Of a stretch of 64,000 nt of DNA, positions 48,601 to 58,242 are shown piece after piece. The stretch spans positions 2,046,001 through 2,110,000 of the forward strand of contig KN832875.1 of NCBI GenBank assembly GCA_000827325.1. The letters run 5' to 3'. Position 1 is the stretch's first letter. Each line of letters starts with the position of its first letter. Made by a program: the position numbers and the translations under genes. A model generated the notes under the pieces. It made no database searches. It was not told the origin of the DNA and worked only from the letters and a program-made list of their open reading frames with translations. The DNA is from Oidiodendron maius Zn. Its lineage: Eukaryota; Ascomycota; Leotiomycetes; Myxotrichaceae.

Positions 48601-48735
48601 ATGCCGACATCTAAAGTTCAAGACGCGGCCAAGTATTTGAAGATTGTGATTAAGCCGAAGAAATATAAGTTTCAAGTTCACGACCTGCAGTGGTTCGTCG
48701 CTCTTCACTCCTGCACCTTCATCACCAGCGTGTAA
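48601..48735 (+). pseudogene. Possible gene relic between island genes A and B
   Basis: An ATG-started stretch of 44 codons reads like protein (MPTSKVQDAAKYLKIVIKPK...) and ends at a perfect GTAAGT donor near 48732, but no next exon is visible in the 450 bp before the helicase. The rest of 48338-49190 has only the shared 3' motif of gene A (48373) and the helicase promoter. I treat it as a fragment. Confidence 0.25.
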
Positions 48736-49190
48736 GTCTAGATCCCGACTTTTGCATCATGACCAGCTACGCCTTAGGCCCTGCTAGGTAGCAAAAGCCA
48801 AAAACTAGAGGGCTGCGAATCTTCCTGGAAATGCTAAGCTCCTGCTCTTTGCCCATCTAACTCAGATGCAATGCTCCTTTTTTAAATCCAAATTACGTTC
48901 ATCAAGATTGATCTATGATGCACATATGCGTGCAGAGAGTAGTTAGGGATACAGAGAATGTGGAATATGCGTCAACTGTTGAAAAGCCACCTTTCTGGCG
49001 CTGGGTTGTTGGCGTGGAAAAGGTTGTGTGCGGTAGTAGATGTATTTATGTACCCCATTGGCAATTCACTTTCGGAGATACTAGTCTTTGTATTCCCACT
49101 AAAAGGTATGAGTATTCTAGATCTTGAGACAATTCACGGCAAAACACCACAACTACCTCAACCACCACCAACATCACCGCGACTACCATC

Positions 49191-51612
49191 ATGAGCGCAC
49201 TGAAGATGCAGTCTCTACAGCGCAACAAGACGACGGCTGTTCAGGCTATAGAGATTGAGGATAGAAAAGACCATCCTCTTCGCGATGGGCTGCACACGGT
49301 CAGATATTTTGAGCTTCTGAACGCACGACGCGCGCTTCCCGTTTCTAATAGCCGTCAAGACTTCCTGAACACCTATCATCAACAACAGGTAAGTAAATAT
49401 TATCTTTTGCTCTTTCTATCTGAGATATATTAATAGAGAATAACTTGATGTAAGCAGGTCATGGTCCTCTCGAGCGAGACGGGGTCGGGCAAATCGACCC
49501 AGATCCCACAGTTCGTCTTCTTTGACGAATACACCAGCTGTAAGATGGTGGCCTGTACACAGCCACGGAAATTAGCAGCAATCGAGGTGGCGCGCCGCGT
49601 TGCTTCAGAGATGGACGTAAAGCTAGGGGAAGAAGTTGGCTACAGTGTACGCTTCGACAATGCCACTAATGATAAAACGCGTCTCAAGTATATGACGGAT
49701 GGTCTGCTACTGCGAGAGGCTATGGAAGATGGTACCTTCTCAAAATATGTAAGTACTCTTCACGACCAAATGCTGCCAGACCTGCTCCTCATAAACAACA
49801 ACAGAGTTGTGTGATCGTCGACGAAGCCCACGAACGCACCTTGGCCACTGACATCCTGATGGCCTTACTCAAGCAAGCTGTCTCGCGCCGACCTGATTTG
49901 AAAGTCGTTATTATGTCGGCGACTATAGACGCCGACAAGTTTCGAGACTACTTCGGTGGTGCGTCGCTGTTCAATGTGGTCGGCCGGATATTTCCAGTTC
50001 AAATACTATATCTTTCGGAGGCGACGCCTCATTATTTGTCATGCGCTATGCGCGTGGTTAAACACATCCACAAGACCATGGCAGCTGGTGACATTCTTCT
50101 TTTCCTTCTGACAGTTGACGAGATCGAGCAGACTTGCTCGATGCTGAGAAAAACTACAGAAGGCCTAGAGGTATTGCCTCTATATGCCTCGCTCCCGCGG
50201 GCCGAGCAAGGTCGAGTCTTTGACAAGTCTTCCTCACGGAAGTGTGTTGTTACAACCAACATTGCCGAGACAAGCTTGACGATCGACGGTATGGTCTACG
50301 TTATAGGTAAGATATCTGAATAGCTGGAGATCCTGAGCCACTTGGAATCTGTGTAACTGATAGTTAAGGACAGACACCGGTTTGTCCAAGCAAGCCGGGT
50401 ACAACCCGCGCGCAGGCTTAAAGACTCTGCAAACCGCGCCCATCTCCAAGGCTTCTGCCCGGCAGCGAGCTGGCCGAGCTGGCCGCACTCAGCCGGGCAT
50501 GTGTTTCCGTCTCTACACAGAAGACACACACGACAATGCCTTTCTTCAGAGCACCCCTCCTGCGATACTCAAGTCTGAGATTAGCTCAGAGATCTTGTTG
50601 CTTAAGGCCGCCGGTTATAACGCCGTGGGCAGGTTCGATTTCATCGAACCGCCACATCCAGAGCCCTACTTGCGTGGTCTCCGGGCGCTGAGTAATATGT
50701 AAGTGTTGTTACCCTGTTGGCTACCTATAAGCATCGAAGTTTTGATTCAAACTAATCTTAGGGTACAGGGGCTACATCAATACGGAGGGATCCATAACGC
50801 CCAGCGGTCGAATGGCGTCAAAGCTGCCAGTGCATCCAGTCTGGTATAATGCCATTCTCAAGGCGCACGAACTCAACTGCAGCAACGAGATGGTCAGCCT
50901 TGCCGCGCTCGCCAGCACGCAGCAGTCTATCTTTGTTCGCCCATATGGCCCTCGATATGCTGCGGACGCGATAAGGCCATGGTTCTTCCATTGGAACTCG
51001 GACCACCTCAGCCAGCTTAATGCACTGCACGCATATGTCCGCACAAAGCTCCAAGGGATCATTGACATGGAGCAGTGGTGCTTTGACGCTTTCCTCAGTG
51101 GCCGCGTGCTGGAGGAAGTCCTTCTTATCCGCCAGCAGCTTCTAGCTCTTGCCCGTGGGTTCCTAGTTGGAGGCCCAAGGTCGACATCATTTGGTGACGA
51201 ATCCTACGACACCAACATCCGCAAGGCTCTGGCACAGAGCTTCTTCCATCAATCCGCTTTCTACACTGGCAAGGGTGATGACCTTTATGTGACTGTGCAC
51301 GACAATCACCCGGCGGGCATTCACCCTGAAAGTGCCTTGGTCAAATCCAACTATGAGTGGGTCATCTACGACACCTTTTTCTCCTCAGGCAAGCAATACA
51401 TACAGACTGTGACAGCTGTTGACCCAACCTGGCTCATTGTACGGTCTTCCGATTCTTCTAATCTTATTATATCTACTAACACTATTTAGGATCTCGAGTA
51501 CTTTCAAGACGACAGATTATCAAAGAAGCGAGGTGCTGGAGGCTTCAGACAACCTGAAGTGAAAGCCTCCCTCGACGAAGCTCGGGCCAGGGCAGCACGG
51601 GCCTCTCCATGA
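49191..51612 (+). CDS. DEAH-box RNA helicase, Prp43/DHX15-like (island gene B)
   Basis: Exons 49191-49388, 49458-49748, 49805-50306, 50374-50698, 50769-51438 and 51490-51612 join in phase to 702 residues. All core DExH motifs are visible: ETGSGKST (Walker A, residues 75-80), TQPRKLAA, VDEAHER (DEAH 169-172), MSATI, TTNIAETSLTI and QRAGRAGRTQPG, followed by the winged-helix/ratchet and OB-fold parts typical of the Prp43 branch (spliceosome disassembly and ribosome biogenesis). It is somewhat shorter than canonical Prp43 and its motifs carry substitutions (VFFDEYTSCKMVACTQPR), so it may be an accessory paralogue rather than the housekeeping enzyme. Three spaced copies of the island 3' motif follow the stop codon. 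Confidence 0.85.
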
Positions 51613-51633
51613 GGTATATTCTTGTCGTTAGAA

Positions 51634-51705
51634 GTTCGAGCCATCCTTTTATTTTCTGCTTCTGGCGCGAGCCATCTTTTTCTTTTCTGCTTCTGGCGCG
51701 GGCGA
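51634..51705 (+). repeat. Island 3' signature after gene B, as a 31-bp imperfect tandem repeat
   Basis: A degenerate copy (GTTCGAGCC, about 51634), an exact GGCGCGAGCC at 51664-51673 and GGCGCGGGCG at 51695-51704 are spaced 31 bp, each followed by a T-rich tract and TTCTGCTTCT. The array starts 22 nt after the helicase stop codon. Confidence 0.75.
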
Positions 51706-51732
51706 TATTTTCCCCTTCCGCCTCCTTTTCTA

Positions 51733-51785
51733 TTTGGGAGTTGATAGGTCTATAGTCATAAAGACTTACAAAATTTGACCTCTCG
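51733..51785 (+). repeat. Longer 3' block shared with the PD-(D/E)XK-like gene (copy 1)
   Basis: The stretch beginning TTTGGGAGTTGATAGGTCTA is nearly repeated on the minus strand at 57015-56964, where it also lies just past the GGCGCGAGCC motif of an island gene. Confidence 0.75.
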
Positions 51786-52270
51786 CATTGCACTAGTGTC
51801 TTAGCTGCATTCCGCGCATTAGCTCTAGCTATGTAATAACCATGTGCTATAACACTGAGTAACTTTATTTACGTCTTTTATACTTTCTTTCTCTTATCTT
51901 TACTTCGTAGCATGTGGGTTTTTATCCCGCTTCAGTAGGGTTTTACCATGTGAACATTATGTATTATTAGAGGTTCCGCGTGCTATATTATATGTAAAGA
52001 TAATTAATATAATTATAATTATATAATTCTTTTAAGTATTATATTTTAAACTCTTATATATTTTACTTATAGAAACTCAAGCATACTAGAAATTAATAGG
52101 GAAAGGAGAATGGGAACGAGGTGGGATTATATAAGCGAGGGTAATGAGTGGCGGCCAGTCAGGTGTGTTGCTTTTTCCCCCATCAGGCTAGTAACCTGCC
52201 TCTTTGGGTTGACTGGCTGTATCTAGTTTAGCGCAGTTTATCTGCTCAAGCTGTAAGTTACTGTAACGTA

Positions 52271-52472
52271 GTCCACCAGTGAGCTGGTCATATCAGTAAG
52301 CCGGTCAGCTAATTTTACCGCAAAAATCACGATTTTAAACTGTAATAACGTAGCCATTTTTAACTTTAGATTGAAATATTATGAAATGGCTACGTTATTA
52401 CAGTTTAAAATCGTGATTTTTGCGGTAAAATTAGCTGACCGGCTTACTGATATGACCAGCTCACTGGTGGAC
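52271..52472. mobile_element. Foldback MITE (89-bp inverted arms), TA-flanked
   Basis: A 202-bp element with two inverted arms of 89 bp that I read as perfect complements, separated by a 24-bp loop. The termini are GTCCACCAGTGAGC...GCTCACTGGTGGAC, flanked on both sides by TA, as in Tc1/mariner-type MITEs. It has no coding capacity. Its right TA is also the left TA of the pogo-like element. Confidence 0.9.
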
Positions 52473-52474
52473 TA

Positions 52475-54551
52475 GAAGGTCCCACCACCAAGCGAGAATC
52501 ACCACTATACAAGAAAATTTTTTACCCTACGACCTCCTCATATATTTCGTTGCATTCCTCCAAGACCTTTAAGCTATCTGCAAATTCTTTCGTAGTAAAA
52601 GTGCAATAGATATCCCATCACCTGAAACCCGGGCTTAGAGAGCAATTCAGTCGTATAAGTTAGGACATTTTAAGTCGTTGAAAGCTGCTGCCCTCGCTAA
52701 TGATGCTGCTGTATCCACTACTTACTACCGCACGTCAGGCCGGCCTTCCAACTCCTAGAAGTCCCAAAAACAGCTTGCCTTATATGTTAATGAGGAGAAA
52801 GTCTTAATTGATTGGATTTTTCAACTTCATCGCCTTGGTGTACCCACTACTCCGTCTCGATTGCAGGATATAGCAAATCACGTACGTCAAGGTCGGGCAA
52901 AGACAGACCTCCCTTCTCTAGGGCCGAATTGGGTGATATGCTTTGTCGCTCGGTATCTAGAGATAAAGAGTGTAATGGGTTCTAGGCTAGATAGAGACCG
53001 GTGGGATAATGTTACAAGGGAATCAATGGAGGGGTGGTTTAATCTCGTTGAGAAGGTCAAAGAGGATTTCCGAATCCTTGATAGTAACGTCTACAATATA
53101 GATGAAAAAGGCTGTGTCTTAGGCGTTTCAGAGAAAGCCCGGATCCTTATTCCGGCAAGTTCTAAAGTTAAATTCTTGAAGCAGCCAGGAAATCGAGAAT
53201 TTGTTACCGTTATAGAGTATATTTGTAGCGCTGGCAATATTATCCCGCTATTCATAATATGGAAGGCTTAGACCTATCGAGACAACTGGATTCCTCTAGA
53301 CTTGAGCTCTTCTATAGAAGGAACAGCCTTCGCAACTAGCCTGAATAGGTATACCGATCACAAGCTAGGATTCGAGTAGGTGAGCAAAGTCTTCCACCCT
53401 ATAACAGTAGAGTCCTCTCGAGGCCGTACTAGGCTCCTCCTTATGGACAGGCATTCAAGCCACTTGACAAGTCAATTTCTAGGATTTTGTTATGACTACA
53501 ATATTTTACCTCTCTGTCTGCCCCCTTATACAACATATATGCTACAGCTGTTGGATATAGGATGCTTTGCTCCTCTTGTATACTATTACTGAGCTGAAGT
53601 TGATGAAGCGAGTCACTACAGCCTGTATAGGGTCTCCAAGTTCGACTTTCTTCGATTCTATTCTGTTGTACGGTAGAAGGCTTTTATAGCCAAAAATATC
53701 AGCTCTGTATTCCGCAAGTCTGGGTTCGTGCCTCTTGACCTATTGGTTATCCTGGACAAGTTGATTCCTTAAGCCGAACAACCTGAATTATCTACTTAAT
53801 AGGCGTAAAGCCCAGCACGCCCCACGACTGCTTTAAGCTCCCTCTAGACTCCTCGAGATTATACAAGGCTCCTTGAATATTGCTATCGTTTAGAACGGTA
53901 TGTTGAGAGCCAAGGGTATAAGAGCAGTCCTTCTAGAGCACTCTGTAACAAGGTGTGCTATACTGTAATTCGGAAAAGCACGGAGTTTACAATTCTTATA
54001 AAGGAAAATACGGGACTAACGAAAGTTATAGTAGCTAAAGCTGCAAGAAAGAGTTCTAAGGGAAAAGTTCTCTCGACTGGACGCGTTCTGACCCTATTTC
54101 AGGTTCATGAACTAAGAAGGGAGGAAGAAAAGCAGGGCAAAAAGCACCAGAGGGAGGATGATGAAACTAAGGTCGACAAGACCGCAAAAAAAGCCCTAAA
54201 GGCGTATACAGTAGACATGATAGAAAATGGACAGGGAAATGGTTCTTTAAGCACTGTCTCGAGCCTAGAAGCGACTGTTTCCAAGGTCAACGGTGCGGAT
54301 ACGCCCCAAACGGGTGCATTAGATAACTCAGTCTATACTGGTGGGATTCCTATCAAGGCGTATAAAGCGCTACCCAAATGCTTAGGATGTAATTCTCTAG
54401 GTTATAATTATCGAAGTTGCCCTAATAAGTGATAGCAGTCAATTAAAAAATACTTAACTATATAATTCCGATCTGATACGTGTTAGAGAAATGGAGTTTT
54501 TTAATTTTCGTTCTCGGATGGTGGTGATTCTCGCTTGGTGGTGGGACCTTC
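52475..54551 (+). mobile_element. Pogo/Fot1-type (Tc1/mariner superfamily) DNA transposon, degraded
   Basis: The element is bounded by terminal inverted repeats starting GAAGGTCCCACCACCAAG, at least 30 bp long (52475 on; complement ending 54551), and flanked by TA (52473-52474 and 54552-54553). Inside is one transposase whose frame is cut by many stops: a helix-turn-helix/CENP-B-like N-terminal region, then the DDE part with VYNIDEKG (first Asp), LLLMDRHSSHLT (second Asp) and LPPYTTYMLQLLDI, then a charged tail with a CXXC-type end (KCLGCNSLGYNYRSC). The size, about 2.08 kb, is normal for Fot1/Tan1 elements. Confidence 0.9.
52861..54432 (+). pseudogene. Inactivated pogo/Fot1 transposase
   Basis: The open segments 52861-53271, 53380-53592 and 53953-54432 are pieces of one transposase in the same sense. 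Interrupting codons are largely TAG or TAA at places where Gln or Trp would be expected, as C-to-T change in CpA context produces (repeat-induced point mutation). It cannot make a full-length protein, although the terminal repeats are intact enough to be mobilised by an active relative. Confidence 0.85.
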
Positions 54552-54680
54552 TACGTTAACTTAGCCGTCATTCTTTACATAATCAACTACTCTTTGAACA
54601 TAATATATATATACCACTGCACTTACCCAGTCTCTTTGCTGTCAACCTTTTTCCTTTCTCACTACAACAACAAAATCATC

Positions 54681-55979
54681 ATGGCATCCTCATCCTCAAA
54701 AGCTCCGGGTGTGCCACCCAAAACTCCAAAGAGAAGCTCGAGCAAGAGAACGCGAAAGCAGCTCGAGACTGATTACGCCCTTCTGCGTTTCCAAGACCAG
54801 GAGACGCGAAAGAAAATCAAGCCATCACATAGCTTCGACGCCAATTACTGGTTGTCGGCGGCAGCCGCCAGCGAAGTTTCAGCTAAAATACACGAGGTAG
54901 AAACAAAGCTTGCTATCCAGAACTGGAAGGAAGAGGATGGCAGTGAGAATGAGGACACGATGGAATGGTGGGCCACACCAGAAGCCCATCACCTTATTGA
55001 GAAGCGCAAGGCCGCTGTCTACGAGAAGAAGCTATATACGCAGCAAGCAGAAAAGATCCAGCGAGGCGGGCCGATGAGACGTGCGTTCCAAGCTATGTTT
55101 ACGACTAGCCAGATCGGACTTGCGGCCGAGAAGGTCGGGGTTGGCAAGCGCTCTAGAACCCAGCAGTCAAAATTTAGGCAGAACATAATCCAGGCATATG
55201 GCGCTGCTATTACTATCCCGAGGAAGCCCAAGGTTATCGCAAGGCTCTACGATAACGCCACTGGTAGCAAGCTCGTGCCAAGCCACGTTACAGCCGCCCA
55301 TATGGTTCATTACTCGCTAGGACCAGATGTATTGATTGCCATCTTCGGAATCAATGTCGAAGGAGAGCTTGATACGCCATACAATGGTCTCCTACTCCCG
55401 TCAGGTGTCGAAACGGCCATGGATGATGGAGCTATTGCGATTGTTCCAGATCTCCCCGATGCACCCTCCACTGAAGAGGTGGCTACTTGGGAGAGTACGG
55501 AGCCTAAGGAGTATAAATGGAGGATTATTGACGATGAGGCAGATGTGCTGGACGAGCCATTTATAGACGGTGTTGATATGACTATCCGGGACCTTGGCGG
55601 CAAGCGACTCTTCTTCAGGAACGACATGCGGCCAAGAGCGCGTTACCTCTACTTCTTGTTCGTCGTGGCACAGCTCAAACTAGCTTGGAGACGCGAGTAT
55701 CGCAATGATCCAGCCAATGTCCTGAAGAAGCAGCTAGGAAAGGGATTCTGGGCCACCAAGGGCCGCTACCTGAAACGCGCTTTCCTTCTCGCAATAGCAG
55801 AGGAGATTGGGCATGACACCGAGATTTGTGACAATATTCCAATGGAGCCTGGAGACGACAATGAGCCTGACGAGACAGGTGTCATCGGAATTGCGAAACA
55901 GCTGCGATTTCAGAAGAGACGTTATGAGGACAGGTATGAGGAAGACGAGGACGAGGACGAGGACGAGGGGGACAACTAG
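54681..55979 (+). CDS. HNH-nuclease-like protein of the fungal HNH_2 type (island gene C)
   Basis: An intronless gene of 432 codons from the ATG at 54681; the upstream open frame has no other ATG. The N terminus is Ser/Lys-rich. The region 198-260 has the pattern of the large fungal HNH_2 family: a TAAHMVHYSLG strand and helix with His207, an IFG...NGLLLPSG segment with Asn235, then DDGAIAIVPD. The third metal-site histidine is not obvious (ETAMDDG at that place), so catalysis is doubtful. The C-terminal half is helical and ends in an Asp/Glu run. The shared GGCGCGAGCC motif begins 65 nt after the stop (56044). Such nucleases are lineage-expanded in fungi with little known function. Confidence 0.65.
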   Translation: MASSSSKAPGVPPKTPKRSSSKRTRKQLETDYALLRFQDQETRKKIKPSHSFDANYWLSAAAASEVSAKIHEVETKLAIQNWKEEDGSENEDTMEWWATPEAHHLIEKRKAAVYEKKLYTQQAEKIQRGGPMRRAFQAMFTTSQIGLAAEKVGVGKRSRTQQSKFRQNIIQAYGAAITIPRKPKVIARLYDNATGSKLVPSHVTAAHMVHYSLGPDVLIAIFGINVEGELDTPYNGLLLPSGVETAMDDGAIAIVPDLPDAPSTEEVATWESTEPKEYKWRIIDDEADVLDEPFIDGVDMTIRDLGGKRLFFRNDMRPRARYLYFLFVVAQLKLAWRREYRNDPANVLKKQLGKGFWATKGRYLKRAFLLAIAEEIGHDTEICDNIPMEPGDDNEPDETGVIGIAKQLRFQKRRYEDRYEEDEDEDEDEGDN

Positions 55980-56043
55980 ACATGCCTTGAGATTTAGATT
56001 TCTTTAGGCTTTTGAAATTGTCTTGTCAGAGATTTCTTGTAAA

Positions 56044-56072
56044 GGCGCGAGCCTTCCTTTTTTTCTCTTTGC
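56044..56072 (+). repeat. Island 3' signature, copy after gene C
   Basis: GGCGCGAGCC at 56044-56053 followed by a pyrimidine tract, nearly the same as the copy after gene A. Confidence 0.75.
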
Positions 56073-56084
56073 TTTTTAGATTAA

Positions 56085-56335
56085 GCGTTACCACTTCATT
56101 TCCATTCTGAGAATTTCCAGCCGTAGCCTTTACTACCTCCTTGGTATAGTGATCTAGTCTCCCCGCAGTCGAGAAGTACAATCGTCGTGACCACTTTACC
56201 GGAATTTCTAGCTGCACCTTCTACCGCCTTCTTATTAATGGCGATCTAGTCTCCCTACTTGTCGAGAAGCAGTGCCATTACATCTTTACCTTTCCTAGAG
56301 TTTCTAGCCCCGCACTTTAACACCTATGTAGTCAC
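56085..56335 (+). repeat. Imperfect tandem repeat of about 93 bp (2.5 units)
   Basis: Units start near 56088, 56183 and 56275. They share TTTCYAGC....CCTTYTAC and GATCTAGTCTCCCY....GTCGAGAAG. The third unit is truncated. The repeat has no coding capacity and is diverged, so it is an old duplication. Confidence 0.65.
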
Positions 56336-56597
56336 CTTTCCCCCTGAGCTTAGTAGAGCTAAAAAAAAATTTAAAAAAAAACATTCGGATATCACGATTG
56401 AGTAGTCATCTTAAGTGCCGTTACACCTAACCCATCGACGCGGAAACTCTGCCGTTAAACTGGCTGCAGCAGATATCCCTCCCATCGTGTCTACGATAGA
56501 GTTCAATGTCAGCCAAAGTTAGCCAAAGTTCGACGGCAGATGATTAAAGTGACATGGGACATGTTTCTGTCTGTAATGACAAGGGCGGCGACGCCAT

Positions 56598-56680
56598 GGG
56601 GCTACTATGACATTTTCCGTGAGTGGCAGATCTATGGTCGCTAGGTGAAGAGGAGCATGGTAGAAAACAAGGAATGGTGC
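56598..56680 (+). pseudogene. Decayed fragment of island gene A
   Basis: This stretch closely repeats gene A around 47980-48062 (the segment encoding GDHDIFREWQTHGRQVKRSMVENKEW), with transitions such as CCC to TCT and CAG to TAG, which puts a stop in frame. No other part of gene A is recognisable around it. It shows that gene A sequence was duplicated within the island and then mutated in a RIP-like way. Confidence 0.75.
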
Positions 56681-56963
56681 TGCAAAGGCCAGGCAGCAAT
56701 ATATAATGTATTAAGAGCACTGAATCAACTAAAGAACTAGGGTTTTGTGCAGACGCGCGATGTATGTTCTTGACCCGATCAGGATCAAGGATATAAGAGG
56801 TAGTTTGCCTAGGCAGAGGATGGAAGTTTTTTCCACCAAGATAAAACCTATACATCTAGTGATCGGCCAAATTTAGCAAATGGGTGTTCTACAACTCCAA
56901 GCAAGAGGACACTATACGCAAGGAGGAATCACAACGGACAGCATGGAAGAAGCTTATGCCAAA

Positions 56964-57015
56964 CGAGATGTCAAAATTTAAAGACCTTATGACTCTAGAC
57001 CTATCAACTCCCAAA
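56964..57015 (-). repeat. Longer 3' block shared with the helicase gene (copy 2)
   Basis: Read on the minus strand it begins TTTGGGAGTTGATAGGTCTA and runs to TTTTGACATCTCG, matching 51733-51785 after the helicase with few differences and the same order relative to the GGCGCGAGCC motifs. Confidence 0.75.
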
Positions 57016-57058
57016 CCAGAAAGGAGGGCAGGAGGAGAAGGAGGAGAAAATAAAAGGT

Positions 57059-57106
57059 GGCTCGCGCCACAAAGGGAAAAAAAAAAAAAGAAATTTGGCT
57101 CGCGCC
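57059..57106 (-). repeat. Island 3' signature after gene D, two copies
   Basis: On the minus strand GGCGCGAGCC lies at 57106-57097 and again at 57068-57059, separated by a T-rich tract. The first begins 17 nt after the gene D stop codon. Confidence 0.75.
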
Positions 57107-57122
57107 ATTCTGAAGCATTTGT

Positions 57123-58094
57123 TTAACGTGGCCAGACATCTGCTGCATAAGATTGCAGTTCTGGAATACTGAAGACGATATCCCCTTCTCCTGGACCTGG
57201 ATCTCTAAGGAACAGGAGCCTAAACTCCAGTACTAATGCACCTCCATTGACAGTATATGATGCTGCGTTTCCAGGGTCTCCAGTGTTATCGTAGGTAATT
57301 GTAATTGTTTGTTGTAACACTGGCTCCATTGCTGCAGACCATCGGGTTGTAGCTGCTCCTTGTCGAGGTGCTCGTTCTTCTTCCTCCCACTTCTCCAACA
57401 TAATTGAACGTTCCCCATGATTAAATTTAGCAAGAATCACAATCTTGACCTCATGATTTGATGTAGAGAACCACCATCTCATATCGTTTCTTAGCTCTGG
57501 CAATGATTCAGAATCCCCAGCTTCAATAACTAGAGTAGGCCAATCTTCATGTCCTCTGCGATCTGGTTTTGGCCCACCAGACGAATCACCTTCACCACTA
57601 TTACCACCAGGGTGTCCTTCTCTTGCTTGTAATGTAGTAGCACCTATCGGTGTCCAATGTCCTTGTAAATTCATTGGGACAAGTTTATATAAATACTGCT
57701 GATAAAGCTGTAGATGGAGGAGTTCGTGGGTTCTAGTCGGGATTGTAATAACAAGGAGTCTTGAGTCTGCATGATAGCGACGGAACCGAATCTTACGTCG
57801 ACGGATCTCTCTCTCTTTCTTAATTATAGCAAAATCTTGATAAGAGACATCTAAAAATAATTAGTATAATTGTAAGTAAAGATATATAGAGCTAAGCTAA
57901 TATATACCTGTAACAATCAGAATATCTCCAGGAACATGATTAATGTGCTCAAAGAGCGCTTCAACAGTTGTGAATTGAATAGTTGGGGGCTTGGTGTCCT
58001 GCAACGCCATCGAAGCAGATGAAGCTGGGGTTGATGCGGATTTAAACATTGGGGCCTCAGAAGCTGATGTAGGATGGTACAGAGATGATGCCAT
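57123..58094 (-). CDS. Putative PD-(D/E)XK nuclease-like fungal protein (island gene D)
   Basis: Exons 58094-57908 and 57850-57123 join in phase to 304 residues; the ATG at 58094 is the first in frame. The core at about 166-205 (WPTLVIEAG..., SES..LR.D..WW, VKIVILAKF) follows a pattern seen in a widely expanded fungal family that I associate with restriction-endonuclease-like (Uma2-like) folds. The assignment is from memory and the catalytic residues cannot be fixed from sequence alone. The N-terminal part is Ser-rich, then basic (KKEREIRRRKIRFRR). No membrane segment or signal peptide is seen. It points toward gene C, tail to tail, and carries two copies of the island 3' motif directly after its stop. 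Confidence 0.6.
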
Positions 58095-58242
58095 GACTAA
58101 TGACAGAGAGGGGTGAGACTTGTTTGGTGGCTGTTTGGAGGCTGTTTGGTTGGTCAAGTGTAAAAGGTAAGCTGCAGATATGACGCCACCAGACGAGACG
58201 CAGAAATACTGCTTATTAAGCAGACTTAATACCTCACCACCT

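Larger units (their letters stand above)
51613..52270. other. AT-rich 3' flank of the helicase up to the nested transposons
   Basis: Beyond the shared repeats to about 51785, this 658-bp gap is AT-rich (especially 51960-52090) and holds no gene. It ends with GTAACG before the TA at which the MITE is inserted. Confidence 0.5.

Noticed and set aside
56884-57126. 80-codon plus-strand ORF beside the PD-(D/E)XK-like gene
   Set aside because: It is made mostly of the complement of the shared 3' repeat and a purine tract. Kept as an observation, not as a gene.
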